From Isoetes taiwanensis (lineage: Eukaryota; Streptophyta; Lycopodiopsida; Isoetales; Isoetaceae): a stretch of DNA of 64,000 nucleotides. Position 1 is the first letter of the stretch, and every line of letters starts with the position of its first letter. The notes under the pieces are model-generated. The model searched no databases. It worked only from the letters and a program-made list of their open reading frames with translations, and had not been told where the DNA came from. The DNA lies in the NCBI GenBank assembly GCA_021234155.1, contig JAJEKV010000107.1:558001-622000 (forward strand). Reading direction: 5' to 3'. Shown here piece after piece: positions 35,340 to 45,690 of this stretch. Made by a program: the position numbers and the translations under genes.

Positions 35340-36650
35340 CGAAACCATTGCTACCTTTAGTTAGTTAGACTCCCTTGGTAGTTAGGTTTTTCTCGCATAT
35401 ATATTCCATTTCTTCTTTTTCATCTTCATCAGCTCATCTCTGTGTTTCTCCACTTGTCGGTTCTTTCTTCAAGCTACCTTCCCACCCACCCGCCCCTCAC
35501 TTTACCTTCTCGTTATGTCAGATTTTGTAAGTTCTTAGCTTTATTAGAGAGGCTCTTGTGCCACTTCTAAACATTGACATAAGATCCTCATGTTTTATAG
35601 CTTTCATACTAATACATCCTTTTTGGGTTTTGGTTGTGATTTTGTGGCCCTCTTGCATATGGATGGTTTGTATGGTGGTCCTCGTGCCAGTGATTGGTGT
35701 GTTAGATTGTGGTCCGCCTGCTAGTATGGTGGTTGTGAGATTATGGCCCTTGAGACAGAGAGTTCATGGGCGTCGTGCCAAGCATTTGATTGTGTGGTTG
35801 TGGCCTTTTTTACAATCTGATTGTTATAATATCCCCATTCTTGTAGTACATATGTATATTGACGATTCATGAGCTTATGGTGTTTCTTCATGATTTCTAG
35901 TTAGTTAGGTTTCCTCCCTCCATATAACCTTTTTCCATTCTTCTGCTTCATCAGCACATCTGTGTCTTCCTGTTTATCTGTTTGCCCCAAACCTTGATCT
36001 TCCCACCTATCGCCCACATTTATATGCTTAATTATGTAAGGCCTTCATGTCTCTTGTGCCAAGTATTGGTTATGATTTTGTGACCTTTTTGCGTGTGTAT
36101 GGTGGCCCTTGTGCCAGTGGAGGTTTGTGTGTTTGTGGCCCTCATGCCAGTGGTTGGCCCTCGTGCCTAGGTTATTAGTTGTGAAAGGCCCTCGTGCCTA
36201 GTTTAGTTGGTTGTGAGATTGTAGCTCTCGGGTCAGTGGAGGGTTGCGGATTGTGAGCTCCGTGCTAGGCTATGTGGTTATTGTAATAGTCTCATTTCTT
36301 GTGTAGGTTTATAGTTCGTAAGCTTCTGGTATGGCTTCGTGATTTGTGGTTGCAGTCTTGCTCTATCAGTTGTGTTGTAGGAGGATCAAGTCTTGTTCCT
36401 GCTCTCTCAACCTGGTGTAGGAGAATCAAGTATCGATGTATTCAAGGATCAGAGAATCATAACTATCAGCTTTTTCAAACATGATTATCGACTCATTTAA
36501 GCGTTGTCATGCTCAATTGTGTTCAGTTAACGATCTTTGTTTAGTGTTTCTATTATGTTTAGGGTTTTTCCTCGAAAACCCGAAAGGGCGAGGTTTTTTA
36601 ATCCCAACTATAATGGTTACACTTTCAAAGACACATCATATCATATTGTA
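35340..36650 (+). mobile_element. Probable non-coding retroposon with GTGGCCC repeats and LINE-type 3' end
   Basis: Between about 35,640 and 36,260 the words GTGGCCCTCGTGCCAGTGG and variants recur irregularly at least six times, amid otherwise T/G-rich DNA. At 36,561-36,620 the segment ends AGGGTTTTTCCTCGAAAACC, then GGTTTTTTAATCCCAACTAT, closely resembling the 3' region of the LINE remnant (minus strand, 5,311-5,370). It may be a non-coding RNA mobilised by LINE machinery through the shared 3' end. This is inference. Confidence 0.4.
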
Positions 36651-36808
36651 TATTGTGTTGTTTTAGTGGAGACACCCAGATGGGAGCATATTGTATATTG
36701 TGATCAGCATATTGTATTTGTGTTGTTTTAGTGGAGACACCCAGATGGGGCTTTTAGAGCATATTGTATTTGTGTTGTTTTAGTGGAGACACCCAGATGG
36801 GGCTTTTC
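36648..36808. repeat. Three copies of a 55-70 bp tandem repeat
   Basis: The unit TTTTAGTGGAGACACCCAGA followed by TGGG and CATATTGTATTTGTGTTG occurs three times, the last two almost identical (36,726-36,808). Confidence 0.8.
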
Positions 36809-36914
36809 TTTTAGTTTTTCTCCTTTGCTTGCTGGTTTTGAGAATTGAATTTATCTTCGTATCACGATAAGAAGATAAGTATAAGAAATATGTGAAACAT
36901 ATATATTACATTCA

Positions 36915-36995
36915 AGAGAGCTTGGTGTGGTGGTAAGCACCTAGGCTTGGAGTTGAGAGGTCATGGGTTCAAATCTGGGTTGAGGTGCCAAAAAA
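36915..36995 (+). repeat. tRNA-like SINE head
   Basis: GCTTGGTGTGGTGGTAAGCA and GAGGTCATGGGTTCAAATC form well-spaced A and B boxes, followed within 60 bp by AT-rich and A-rich sequence. It is not a functional tRNA because acceptor and anticodon stems do not pair. Confidence 0.55.
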
Positions 36996-37423
36996 TTAGG
37001 TATATATAAAAAAAAATACAAAAATTTTTATATGGCGGAAATACGCATTTTATATGGAGCGGTGCTGACCCTCTCCGGATTCTGGGACGTCCAAACCCTG
37101 TCAGCGCCGCCGTTGGGTTTGCTGCCAGTTAACGACCCCTTTAGGGTATTTCGAGTACGCCGAACCCATTGGAGCAAGAATCCCGTCGATCCGAGCTACG
37201 TGGAGAGAGTTGTGGCGAAAACAAAACTCGAATTTCTAACTCCCCTTTCCGGCCTTAGCCCCTCCACGGGAGACACTTCCTTCCACAGTTAAGTCATTGC
37301 TCCCACAACTAAACTAACTAGATCATCAATTGCAGAGTTGGGACGTTCTAACCTAGGAAAAAGTTCCGTCATCTAACGAGTTAGATTATGGCCAGGGCAA
37401 CAATTTTGGTCCACCAAAACCAT

Positions 37424-37435
37424 GCTCCGATACCA
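37424..37435 (-). promoter_or_regulatory. Inner element primer-binding site
   Basis: On the minus strand TGGTATCGGAGC lies one base from the LTR end, matching initiator Met-tRNA with one change from the canonical site. It fixes the element's orientation as minus. Confidence 0.85.
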
Positions 37436-37436
37436 C

Positions 37437-39008
37437 TGTGACGCTCCCCGAATCCATACGATGCTCCCATCGTATACGGGAAATTCCCTTCCCATGGCGA
37501 ATCCATCACCACAGAAAGGCCCTCCGTCTGACTCGGACCACTTGTGATGGCCAAGTGTCCGGGTGAAGGACACGGAGGTGTCATTCGTCCCACGCCTTCT
37601 ATGGGAATTCTATATAGCGGAAGCGTACATACATGTTAGCACCTAGCAACAATACTAATAAATAATATACCACCACGAATGGTGGCCCATCATCATCACT
37701 ATAACTAGCAACAGAATACCAACATAACAAAGGAAATACACCATAACTAAGGGCTCTACCCCGGGCTCAAACTCCATGGGGGTGACTGACGGTCAGGGCC
37801 TCAAGATAATAGCAGACAGAGGTATAACATGGCGTTGGCTGGCATAAGACAATGGCTAGGGTAGTCCACTCCATCTGCCCCTCCTGTGCACACTTTGCAG
37901 AAAGGCTGAATCATGCTATGACGTGCTTGTAGCCCTCCGGAGATGCAATCCCAAGGAATCACCCTTTGGGACTACTCCGGGTTACATCTCCCCGGTCCGA
38001 TGAGGCAGGTCAGAGAGGCGTCTCCTCCCCGAGTATGACGGATCCCTGGGTGTGCTAGAGAACACGTGCCGCATCAGCGACCCCCGCATCCGTACCCGAC
38101 TTACTCCCCTAAATCTAAAGGTCAGCTCACCAACCCGTTCGAGCCCAGGGGGTCCATATAGGCACCTCCCTCCGGCCCAGGGATTGTCAGACCCATACCC
38201 AGCCCACGCACAGTGACTGGCTATAAGTCTAGCACACTGTAGGAGTCCTGTAGCCGCGGTAGGCAGGACCCCACCCCCGATTCACCTTCATACCCGTTGT
38301 TTGGTGCTGAACCACATCATAGCATCCACAGCCAGGTTGGCTCTTGTGCACATGCCGCAAAGGGTTCTATCTAGGAACATCTCTACTTTTAGAGGGGCCT
38401 TTAGGTCTCCACCCCCTTTTTACCCATACAACATAGGAGGAACAGAAAGAAAGCTATCCCTATGCATCCATCCTTCCATAGCTTCGAATAGAACATGAAA
38501 TAGAGATTAACCATACATCTATTCATACAAGGGTTAACCCTAGCTACCTTCTGAGCATACAAGGGTCAGTCCTCTGACTATCTAGGAATCCAAGCTATCT
38601 ACGTACTAACCGGGATCATAGCTAGGTCAACTATCGCTCGGGTGCTCCATCCTTCCGGCTGGAACATGGTGGAACAGCAGCTCCTCCTCCACCCACCTCC
38701 CCCAATTCGAATTGGGGCAAATGGGGGTGCAAAACCCCAATTTGGGTCCCAAGTTAGTGCCCAATCGATTTGGGCCAGCTGGCAGCTCCGGGTTGGCTAA
38801 TATTAACTAATTTGGTATTTTAGCCCTTTTTAATATTAGGTTAAGCCCTAAATTCGAATTAGGGTTTAAGGTTAGGTTTCCACCTTTATAATTTAATTAT
38901 TAACATAGCTAACCTTAGCTTATGAATGATTAATGTGCCATTAATTATTCATAGTGACGTGTCATGTATTTATACTTATAAAGGCGTATAAATATGTGGA
39001 ACGTCACA
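37437..39008 (-). repeat. Inner element 5' LTR, full length
   Basis: 1,572 bp, TGTGACGTTCC...GGAGCGTCACA on the minus strand. It is complete, unlike the left copy. Near its minus-strand start it has TATAAGTATAAATAC, possibly a promoter element. A related LTR lies at about 61.78-63.24 kb. Confidence 0.88.
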
Positions 39009-41463
39009 GTCTGGAAATAAAGTTAAATGCATACGTTCAGACAGAGGTGGGGAATATCTATCTGGAAGATTTAAAGCATTTTGTAGGATAAAAGGAATAA
39101 AGAGACAACTAACTTGTTCACATTCTCCTCAACAGATTGGTGTAGCAGAGAGGAAAAACAGAACAATATTGAATGCTGTGAGAGCAATGCTCAAACACAC
39201 GGGGCTACCAAATTATCTATGGGAAGAAGCAGTTAGAACTGCAGTAGAAGTACAAAATATGATTCCATCAGCAAGTATAAATGGATCTTTACCTGAAATG
39301 CTTTGGTCAGGCAAGAAACCTAATCTTGAAAAGCTTAAAAGCTATGGGTGTTTAAGTTTTGTGCATGTTCCTAAGGAACAACGGCAAAAACTTGATGATA
39401 GAGCCAGAATTGCATACCTTGTGGGATATGATGAGCAGTCTAAGGCTTATAGATTGTTTGACCATGCAAAAAGGAAAGTAGTAATCAGTAGAGATGTCAT
39501 TTTTGATGAAGGACAACATTATAAAGACACGAAATTACCTGCTGTACAAACAGAGAAAAACCAACCAGCTCAAAATTTGGAGCAACTAGAAAAATTATCA
39601 AATATTTATGATGATGATTCTGAGACTGACTCAAAGTTATTGCAGGAAAATAACATTGATAATTTGCAGGAAAATCAAGTACAAGCAGATGAGGAGATCA
39701 CTGAAAATGAGGAGCAAACAATCAAAAGCAAAACTCAGACCACAAGGAGAACCAATGCTCAAATTGTACAAGATGAAGCAAATGAGGTTAGTAATGAATT
39801 ATTTGGTAGAGACTCAGCAGGGAGAAGTAGGAGACTAAGGCACAATACAAATGAAATAAACCTTGTAGAAATACTGGCAATGATTGACTTTGAGGTACCA
39901 AAGACCTTTGAGGACGCATTAAATAGCTTAGCTGCAAAAGAATGGATGAATGCAATGGAGGAGGAGTTGAATGCATTTAAGAGAACAGAAACCTTTGAGC
40001 TAGCTGACCTACCTAAAGGGAGAAATGCAGTTGGCTGCAAATGGATTTTTGAAGTAAAACAAGGAAATGAAGGAAATCTAATTAAGCATAAGGCCAGACT
40101 TGTGGCACAAGGATTCTCACAAAAGCCAGGGATTGATTATGAAGATACTTTTTCTCCTATTGTTAAATTGACAAGCATTAGAATGTTGTTAGCAATGGCA
40201 AATGCTAAAAATTTGGAGGCACATCATATGGATGTAACCACAGCGTTTCTTAATGCTAAATTGGAGGAGGATATTTATATGAAACAGCCCCCTGGGTTTG
40301 AACAAGGGAAAAACAAGGTTTGGAAATTAAAAAGAGCAGTGTACGGGTTGAAACAATCTCCAAGACAGTGTTATTTGTGTATGGATACATACTTAAGAGA
40401 ACAGGGTTTTGTTAAACTCAAGGATGATGGGAATGTATATTTGTTTAGAGAAGAATCAGAATTCTGCTACATAGCATTGTATGTTGATGACAATGTTATG
40501 ATAAGCAGCAATATGAACATACTGCAAAAATGCAAAGATATATTGAAGAATAAGTTCAAAATGACTGATTTAGAGGAACTTAAAAGGTTCTTGGGCATTG
40601 AAGTCATAGGGACAGAGAAAACAGAATTATGGCATTGTCTCAAGGTCAAAATATTATGGGGATACTGAAAAGGTTCAATATGGAAGATTGTAAAGCAGTG
40701 AAAACTCCTACGTACCAGGTAACAAACTGTCAAGGAATACTGCCCTCAAAATGACAAAGAAAGAATAGAAGTCCAAGAATTGCCATACAGGGAATTGGTT
40801 GGTTGTTTGCTTTATCTGGCAAATTGTACCAGACCTGAGATATCTTATGCTGTTAATATGCTGAGTAGGTACAATAATAATTTTGGAATGATGCACTGGA
40901 AGGCAGCAAAAAGAGTTGTTAGGTATTTGAAGGGAACTATCAATCATGGCATTATGTATAATTCTCAAAACCTTAACCTAGAATCATATTCTGATTCTGA
41001 CTGGGGAGGTGACCTTGATGAAAGGAAATCTACATCAGGGTTTATTTTAATGTTGGGAGGTGGACCTATTTCTTGGAAATGCAAGAAGCAAAATGCCATA
41101 GCTCTATCATCTGCTGAGGCTGAATATTCAGCAACCACTCTTGCAGCAAAGGAGATAGTCTGGAGCAGAAGAATACTTAATGAATTGGGAATGTGTCAAA
41201 AAGATCCATTGAAGTTGTATTCTGATAGCCAAAGTTGCATTGCCATGACCAAAAATCCAATATTTCATGAGAGAACCAAGCATATCGAATTGGAGGCACA
41301 CTTTATAAGAGAGCTAGTAAACAAAAATATCATACATGTTCAGTATGTTCATACAGATAAGCAGCTGGCAGACATTCTCATAAAACCATTGGCAGATTCC
41401 AAGTTTAGTCATTTGAGAAGGTTAATAAGTTGCAGAGATTATAATGAGAAGGGAGAAGATTGA
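39009..41463 (+). pseudogene. Copia integrase-RT-RNase H, second part of gag-pol
   Basis: The polyprotein resumes in phase after the inner insertion: CIRSDRGGEYLSG (integrase core) and GVAERKNRTILNAVRAML (catalytic Glu region; the usual Asn before GVAERKN is Ile). RT follows with GCKWIFEVKQG, HHMDVTTAFLNAKLEEDIYM, VYGLKQSPRQCYLCMD (usual Trp is Cys) and the YVDD box in ALYVDDNVMISSN near 40,478. A frameshift at about 40,634 ends the open frame at 40,668, and another lies before 40,780. RNase H follows (YSDSDWGGDLDERKSTSGFI, SSAEAEYSA, HTDKQLADILIKPL) to the stop at 41,463. It is defective but little decayed, consistent with recent activity. Confidence 0.92.
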
Positions 41464-41528
41464 GTTCATGTTAGCTAGGTTCAAATCCAGTTACTTGACA
41501 AAGTTGACAGGCTGCAAGCATTATAAAT

Positions 41529-41657
41529 TGTTGAAGTTGAGTTCATGCTATAATATGTGTTCATGATTTAAGAACAGCTATCATACAGTGAAATCAGGAA
41601 GCATATCAGAGAAAAAAAAATGTTGCGTAATGTTGAAGTTCAGTTCATATTATAATA
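41529..41657 (+). repeat. Two diverged copies of the LTR start upstream of the 3' LTR
   Basis: 41,529-41,611 (TTGAAGTTGAGTTCATGCTA, AATATGTGTTCATGAT) and 41,631-41,657 (GTTGAAGTTCAGTTCATATT) resemble the first 80 and 27 bases of the LTR that begins at 41,688. The sequence thus stutters through three U3-like starts, the first two preceded by partial GAAGGGAGAA-type purine tracts. Confidence 0.7.
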
Positions 41658-41677
41658 GGTTGCAGACATTATAATAC

Positions 41678-41687
41678 GAAGGGAGAA
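41678..41687 (+). promoter_or_regulatory. Copia polypurine tract
   Basis: GAAGGGAGAA abuts the 3' LTR start. This is the expected plus-strand primer site for LTR retrotransposons. Confidence 0.85.
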
Positions 41688-42218
41688 TGTTGGAGTTCAG
41701 TTCATATTATAATATGTTTACATGATCTAAGAACCTATATCATGGAGTGAAACCAGAGAGCTTATCAGAGCAGATGGTCTATACACCAAAGATAATTCAT
41801 CGTGTAACCTGTGCAGTCATCAGAACCTGTACAGAGGGCATTAGGGTATTGCTCTAGTTCATAAGTTAACCTAAGCAGAAAAATCAAAGGTTAACTCTAT
41901 TGCTTGAATATTTAAGTTTTAATGGTTGGACCATTAAGTATTATAAACCATAGGTCCAATGGTTGAGAAACAAGGGACATCTCAGTCGAATAACAGATTG
42001 ACAAGCTCAAACTTTCAAACTTAGCATGGAGCGAAGCGGTCGAGCTCTTTCGGTGCCGATTCCGAAAGGATTGGTGCCGAATCTTATAAAATAAGATGGA
42101 TAATCAGAAGCCTTGTGTGCATTGTATTTTTGCCGGATTCATCAATAGAGGTGAATGCCCGAGGTCTCGGGGTTACTTTAGTGCAATACTAAGAGCTATT
42201 GTTTGAGATTATATTCAA
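41688..42218 (+). repeat. Copia 3' LTR, left part (531 bp)
   Basis: It matches the 5' LTR with about six substitutions up to GATTATATTCAA, where Helitron-1 is inserted. The LTR resumes at 47,859. Confidence 0.95.
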
Positions 42219-42229
42219 CTAGTTATGGT

Positions 42230-42246
42230 GCCCGGCGTTGCCGGGC
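42230..42246 (-). other. Helitron-1 3'-terminal hairpin
   Basis: Perfect 7-bp GC stem with a 3-nt loop, 7 nt from the CTAG end. It is identical to the hairpin of Helitron-2. Confidence 0.88.
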
Positions 42247-42451
42247 TTAGTAACAATTTGAAAAGATGTCGATATATAAAGCGACCTCACCATTTAAAAA
42301 TTGTTATATGGGGAATAGGTTTGCTTTCAAAAATTCTATGGGCTCTTTCTTTGTTCACATGCAGTTTTGTTTAGCTTTGTGCTTGGCTTAAGCAGTATGT
42401 GAATGAAAACATCTTTGTTGCACAGCCTAAAAGTGGATTCAAAAGAGTATA

Positions 42452-42482
42452 GTAACATTGCCCGGCGTAGGCGGGCTTCAGT
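42452..42482 (-). other. Internal, decayed Helitron 3' end
   Basis: TAGTAACATTGCCCGGCG then TAGGCGGGCTTCAGTAA aligns with the terminal regions at 7,991 and 42,219. The stem now has a mismatch, and the terminal tetranucleotide (minus strand) reads CTAT instead of CTAG. It lies 235 bp inside Helitron-1. Confidence 0.65.
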
Positions 42483-42588
42483 AAATTGGATGTCGATTGT
42501 TCTTTTTCTTTAGGGATGGAGGTTGTCTTGAGATTATGGTTTTTTGAACTTAAATCTAGTGGCGTAGAAATATATTTCTATGCCTCTA

Positions 42589-42858
42589 CTGTAAGTGAAT
42601 GGAAATAGATTATAGATAGACCATCAACTATTAAAGTTGAGCAAGGATGTGACAATGTGATATTAGGTAATGTTGAGGAGAAGGAGCTAAATACCTTGTA
42701 GAGCTAATATGTGCCATTTACGCGTCAACTGTAAGTGAATGGAAATAGATTGTAGATAGACCAATTGTTAAAGTTGAGCAAGGATGCGAGAATGTGATAT
42801 TAGCGAATGTTGAGGAGAAGGAGCTAAATACCTTATAGAGCTAACATGTGCCATTTGG
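42589..42858. repeat. Two-copy tandem repeat, about 135-bp unit, inside Helitron-1
   Basis: Two units read ACTGTAAGTGAATGGAAATA to CTAA-ATGTGCCATTT, with roughly 90 percent identity. They lie near the 3' end of the Helitron, after the decayed terminator. Confidence 0.85.
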
Positions 42859-42859
42859 T

Positions 42860-44820
42860 TGGATACTGTTATCTGATGCCTCCTTTGACAGTTAGAATTT
42901 ACCATAGCATGATATAAGCTAATATTTAATATCGAGAGAGAACGTTGGCCTATGTGTAGTATGCTGACTTATTAAGCACTTTCTAGTCTTTAAAAGGACT
43001 TAAATTTCTTATGTGAAAAACCTTAAACTACATTTGCCCTTTGTCATGAAGACTATTATGGGTTCTAATTCATATACTTGAACTCTTTTGTCATGAAGTA
43101 CTATGGCTTCTAATTCATATACTTGAGCTCTAGAAGAATGAATACCTCTGTTTCCAGCTCATCTCTAGAAAACCATGTTAGCAAATAGGAGAATCCAATT
43201 AATTGCAAGACTCTTTTGCAGCTCCTAGAATGTCATTAGTACTTATCTTTATGATTTAACTGAAAGTTAAGATACTGGAGATCAATGTATTTACAAAACC
43301 AGAGATTTTTAACATCTACTACATGAGCAATTAAGAGGCATATGAGAGCAAAATCAATGGAACCCTTGGTTCCTTTTGAGTTTTGCTGCAGATAAAGCAG
43401 TCTATAAACCTTAGCAAAGCTCGCTAAATCAGTCGCACTAACATTGAGAGGATGCACTAAAAACTATTATGTTTCTTTTGGTCATTAAAGATGCATTGAC
43501 CATCGCCTCGACTTGAAGACTTTGCACATTCAAAGTCGATCGCCATTGCACATAGGGATGCTTGCACATTCAAGTTTATCGCCATTCCACATAGGGAAGT
43601 GTCATAGGGAGAGCAAAAAATAACTCTAGGCCTTGCACTCCTTGACAAAGATCAATGTTGACCATTTTTGTTATAGATAGAATACTTGTTATAGATAGAA
43701 TAACATTTATTAATACAATTGGTAAGTGCTTGCTAGAAGGTATAATATAGAGAATAAGATATCTGATCACAATTTGAAGATACAATGCAATGAATGAATA
43801 AGCACTGACTACTTGCAATAATATATAACTCCCGCAAGTTCATTAGCATCTAAATAATAGGCCATCTATAACAATAACATGGATAGAGAACAAAAAGGAA
43901 ATTAAAACGAAGTTACTTGCTCACTTGAACAAAGTGTGAAGTGGCATGATATTCAATAATCATCAAAATGTTGGAAATATGATGTTCGACAATGGAAATT
44001 GCTTGAAAAGTTGTCCTTTATAAGAGACTTGTTACGCCCTGGAACAGCCATGATTGCACAATGAGATCAAAATAAATATAACAGATTGTAGACAAAAGAA
44101 ACACAACAAACTAAGTGCTATGGGCTTGTAATAGCTTTTACAAACCGTTTCTTCCAACTTTTAACATACTTTAACATGTAGAACTAAATGTGGAGCTTGG
44201 ATTCCAATCCCAAAATCACTAAACTCGTCTAGAAAACCTAGTATTGAAGAGCCTAAGCAAAGGAACTTGGGTCGCGTTGAATAAATGGAATTTATTATGT
44301 TTTGAAATATAGTCATGAATGCACAGTCAGATCAATGTCTAGAATATGATGAAGGTTTTAAGACGACGAAGTCAGTTGTGTGGACTTGTAAGACAGCTTT
44401 CATAAACTAAGTTTACTAATAAATGAAGACCTACAGTGAAGATACTGACCTGCTCACCCAGTTAAAACCCATAACACTTGCGTAATCTCAAACCAAATAA
44501 TATCTTTCAAATGTCAGAGATGAAGAATAGAATTGTTTTTATCGTCTGCGGAGACCAATAAATTAAGTGGTAATTGCTGTTTCATACTTTTACGGCTATT
44601 GAATACAAATCAAACCATGTTTTTGAAACATGCCTGAACAGCTTCTAATAGTGTTCTAGCAATGTTTTGGACTACAGATGACAATAGTTGATGTAAATAC
44701 CTTCTGATGTTGAAGGTTTTGTTTGTTGCACCTTAGCCATCATAGACTCCAAAATGGATTTGACCATGCACATAAATCACGTGTGACATTAGTAATGGCG
44801 GAACCTTTAACATGCAATCA
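42860..44820. other. Helitron-1 interior, no recognisable gene
   Basis: AT-rich, with a short duplicated block (TTTGTCATGAAG-ACTATGG-TTCTAATTCATATACTTG at about 43,038 and 43,089). No family-level coding motif was seen. Confidence 0.4.
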
Positions 44821-44829
44821 TGTATGCAA

Positions 44830-45030
44830 TCATGTATCACACTCTGACTTGCCATAATCCTCAAGCATTTCAGCAATCCTTTTCAAAACCTCGAGAAGCC
44901 CCTGACGAACCAATAAGACATAATGATCATTCCAATGATGGAGGAGAGATGTCAGACGATTTTCTAAATGTAAAATAAAACGACCTTATCGATTAGATGT
45001 GACCATATGCTCTTCCCCAAGAATATACTG
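44830..45030 (-). pseudogene. Captured exon-like fragment in Helitron-1, unknown protein
   Basis: A 67-codon minus-strand frame with one internal TAA runs from a plausible 3' splice site (TGTCTGCAG) and includes YILGEEHMVTSNR, NRLTSLLHHWNDHYVLL and RQGLLEVLKRIAEMLEDYGK. The last part looks like an amphipathic helix. The residue pattern and codon use look protein-like, not random, but I do not recognise the family. Confidence 0.4.
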
Positions 45031-45516
45031 CAGACATTACTGAAATATATGTCTGCAACAAATCAGCCAAGCAAGAGACATTAGAAGATTGCATGAATGT
45101 CCATAATTACCAAACAGCCATGATTCTGAGCAATCGAAACAATTTATCTTAACATAGATCCATGGAGTCATACCTTGAATCAGTCAATGATAAGTAGATT
45201 TGTAGCATCCTCACATATACTTAATTACTGAAACTCCTGCTAGCCAACTATGGAAACATATATATTGAAACTGCCACAAAACCATAAATGTATTTTTGTG
45301 GCTTTAAGAGCAACCCAGATGTTGAAGGTTTAGTATTCAATTTAGAAGGTGCAATGAGAATTTATGCATTGCCGACTTGAAATGACATCTCATTGTTTTT
45401 CAAGGCATCTCAGAATGGAAATGAGAATATCTATATAAAGAGTTAAGCTATTGAAACTCCTTTGAATAATGAGGTCCAACTCAACAATTACAAAATTTCT
45501 AAAACTTGAAACTCAC

Positions 45517-45690
45517 AGTTTCTGATGCAGTATCTCTAAGAAGCAACATATCCAAAAGAAAGAGATGGTGTCGAAGGCATGAATCATGACAGCTAGAACG
45601 ACATCCAAGCCCATGGAGGGGCATAAAGCCATATCTTCACTGCCAGTCGACTAAATGCACATGGCTGACGCCGACAGATGCACCATTTGA
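45517..45690 (-). pseudogene. Second captured exon-like fragment in Helitron-1
   Basis: A minus-strand frame ends at a donor-like site (GAAACT followed by GTGAGT) and includes YGFMPLHGLGCRSSC and HHLFLLDMLLLRDTASET, with one upstream TGA. Being on the same strand as the 44.83-kb fragment, it may come from the same source gene. The family is unknown. Confidence 0.3.

Larger units (their letters stand above)
29393..39008 (-). mobile_element. Non-coding LTR retrotransposon (LARD-like) inside copia
   Basis: A 9.6-kb element with long direct repeats at both ends sits in the copia integrase. The reverse complement of a Met-tRNA primer site (TGGTATCGGAGC) lies one base from the 37,437-39,008 repeat, so the element is on the minus strand and that copy is its 5' LTR. 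Ends are TGTGACG...CGTCACA, and GTCTG is duplicated. The interior (30,525-37,423) has no gag-pol motif in any frame; it carries SINE-like heads, a 35-T run and a LINE-type 3' segment. This fits a large retrotransposon derivative that needs proteins from elsewhere. The left (3') LTR lacks about 433 bp. Confidence 0.88.
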
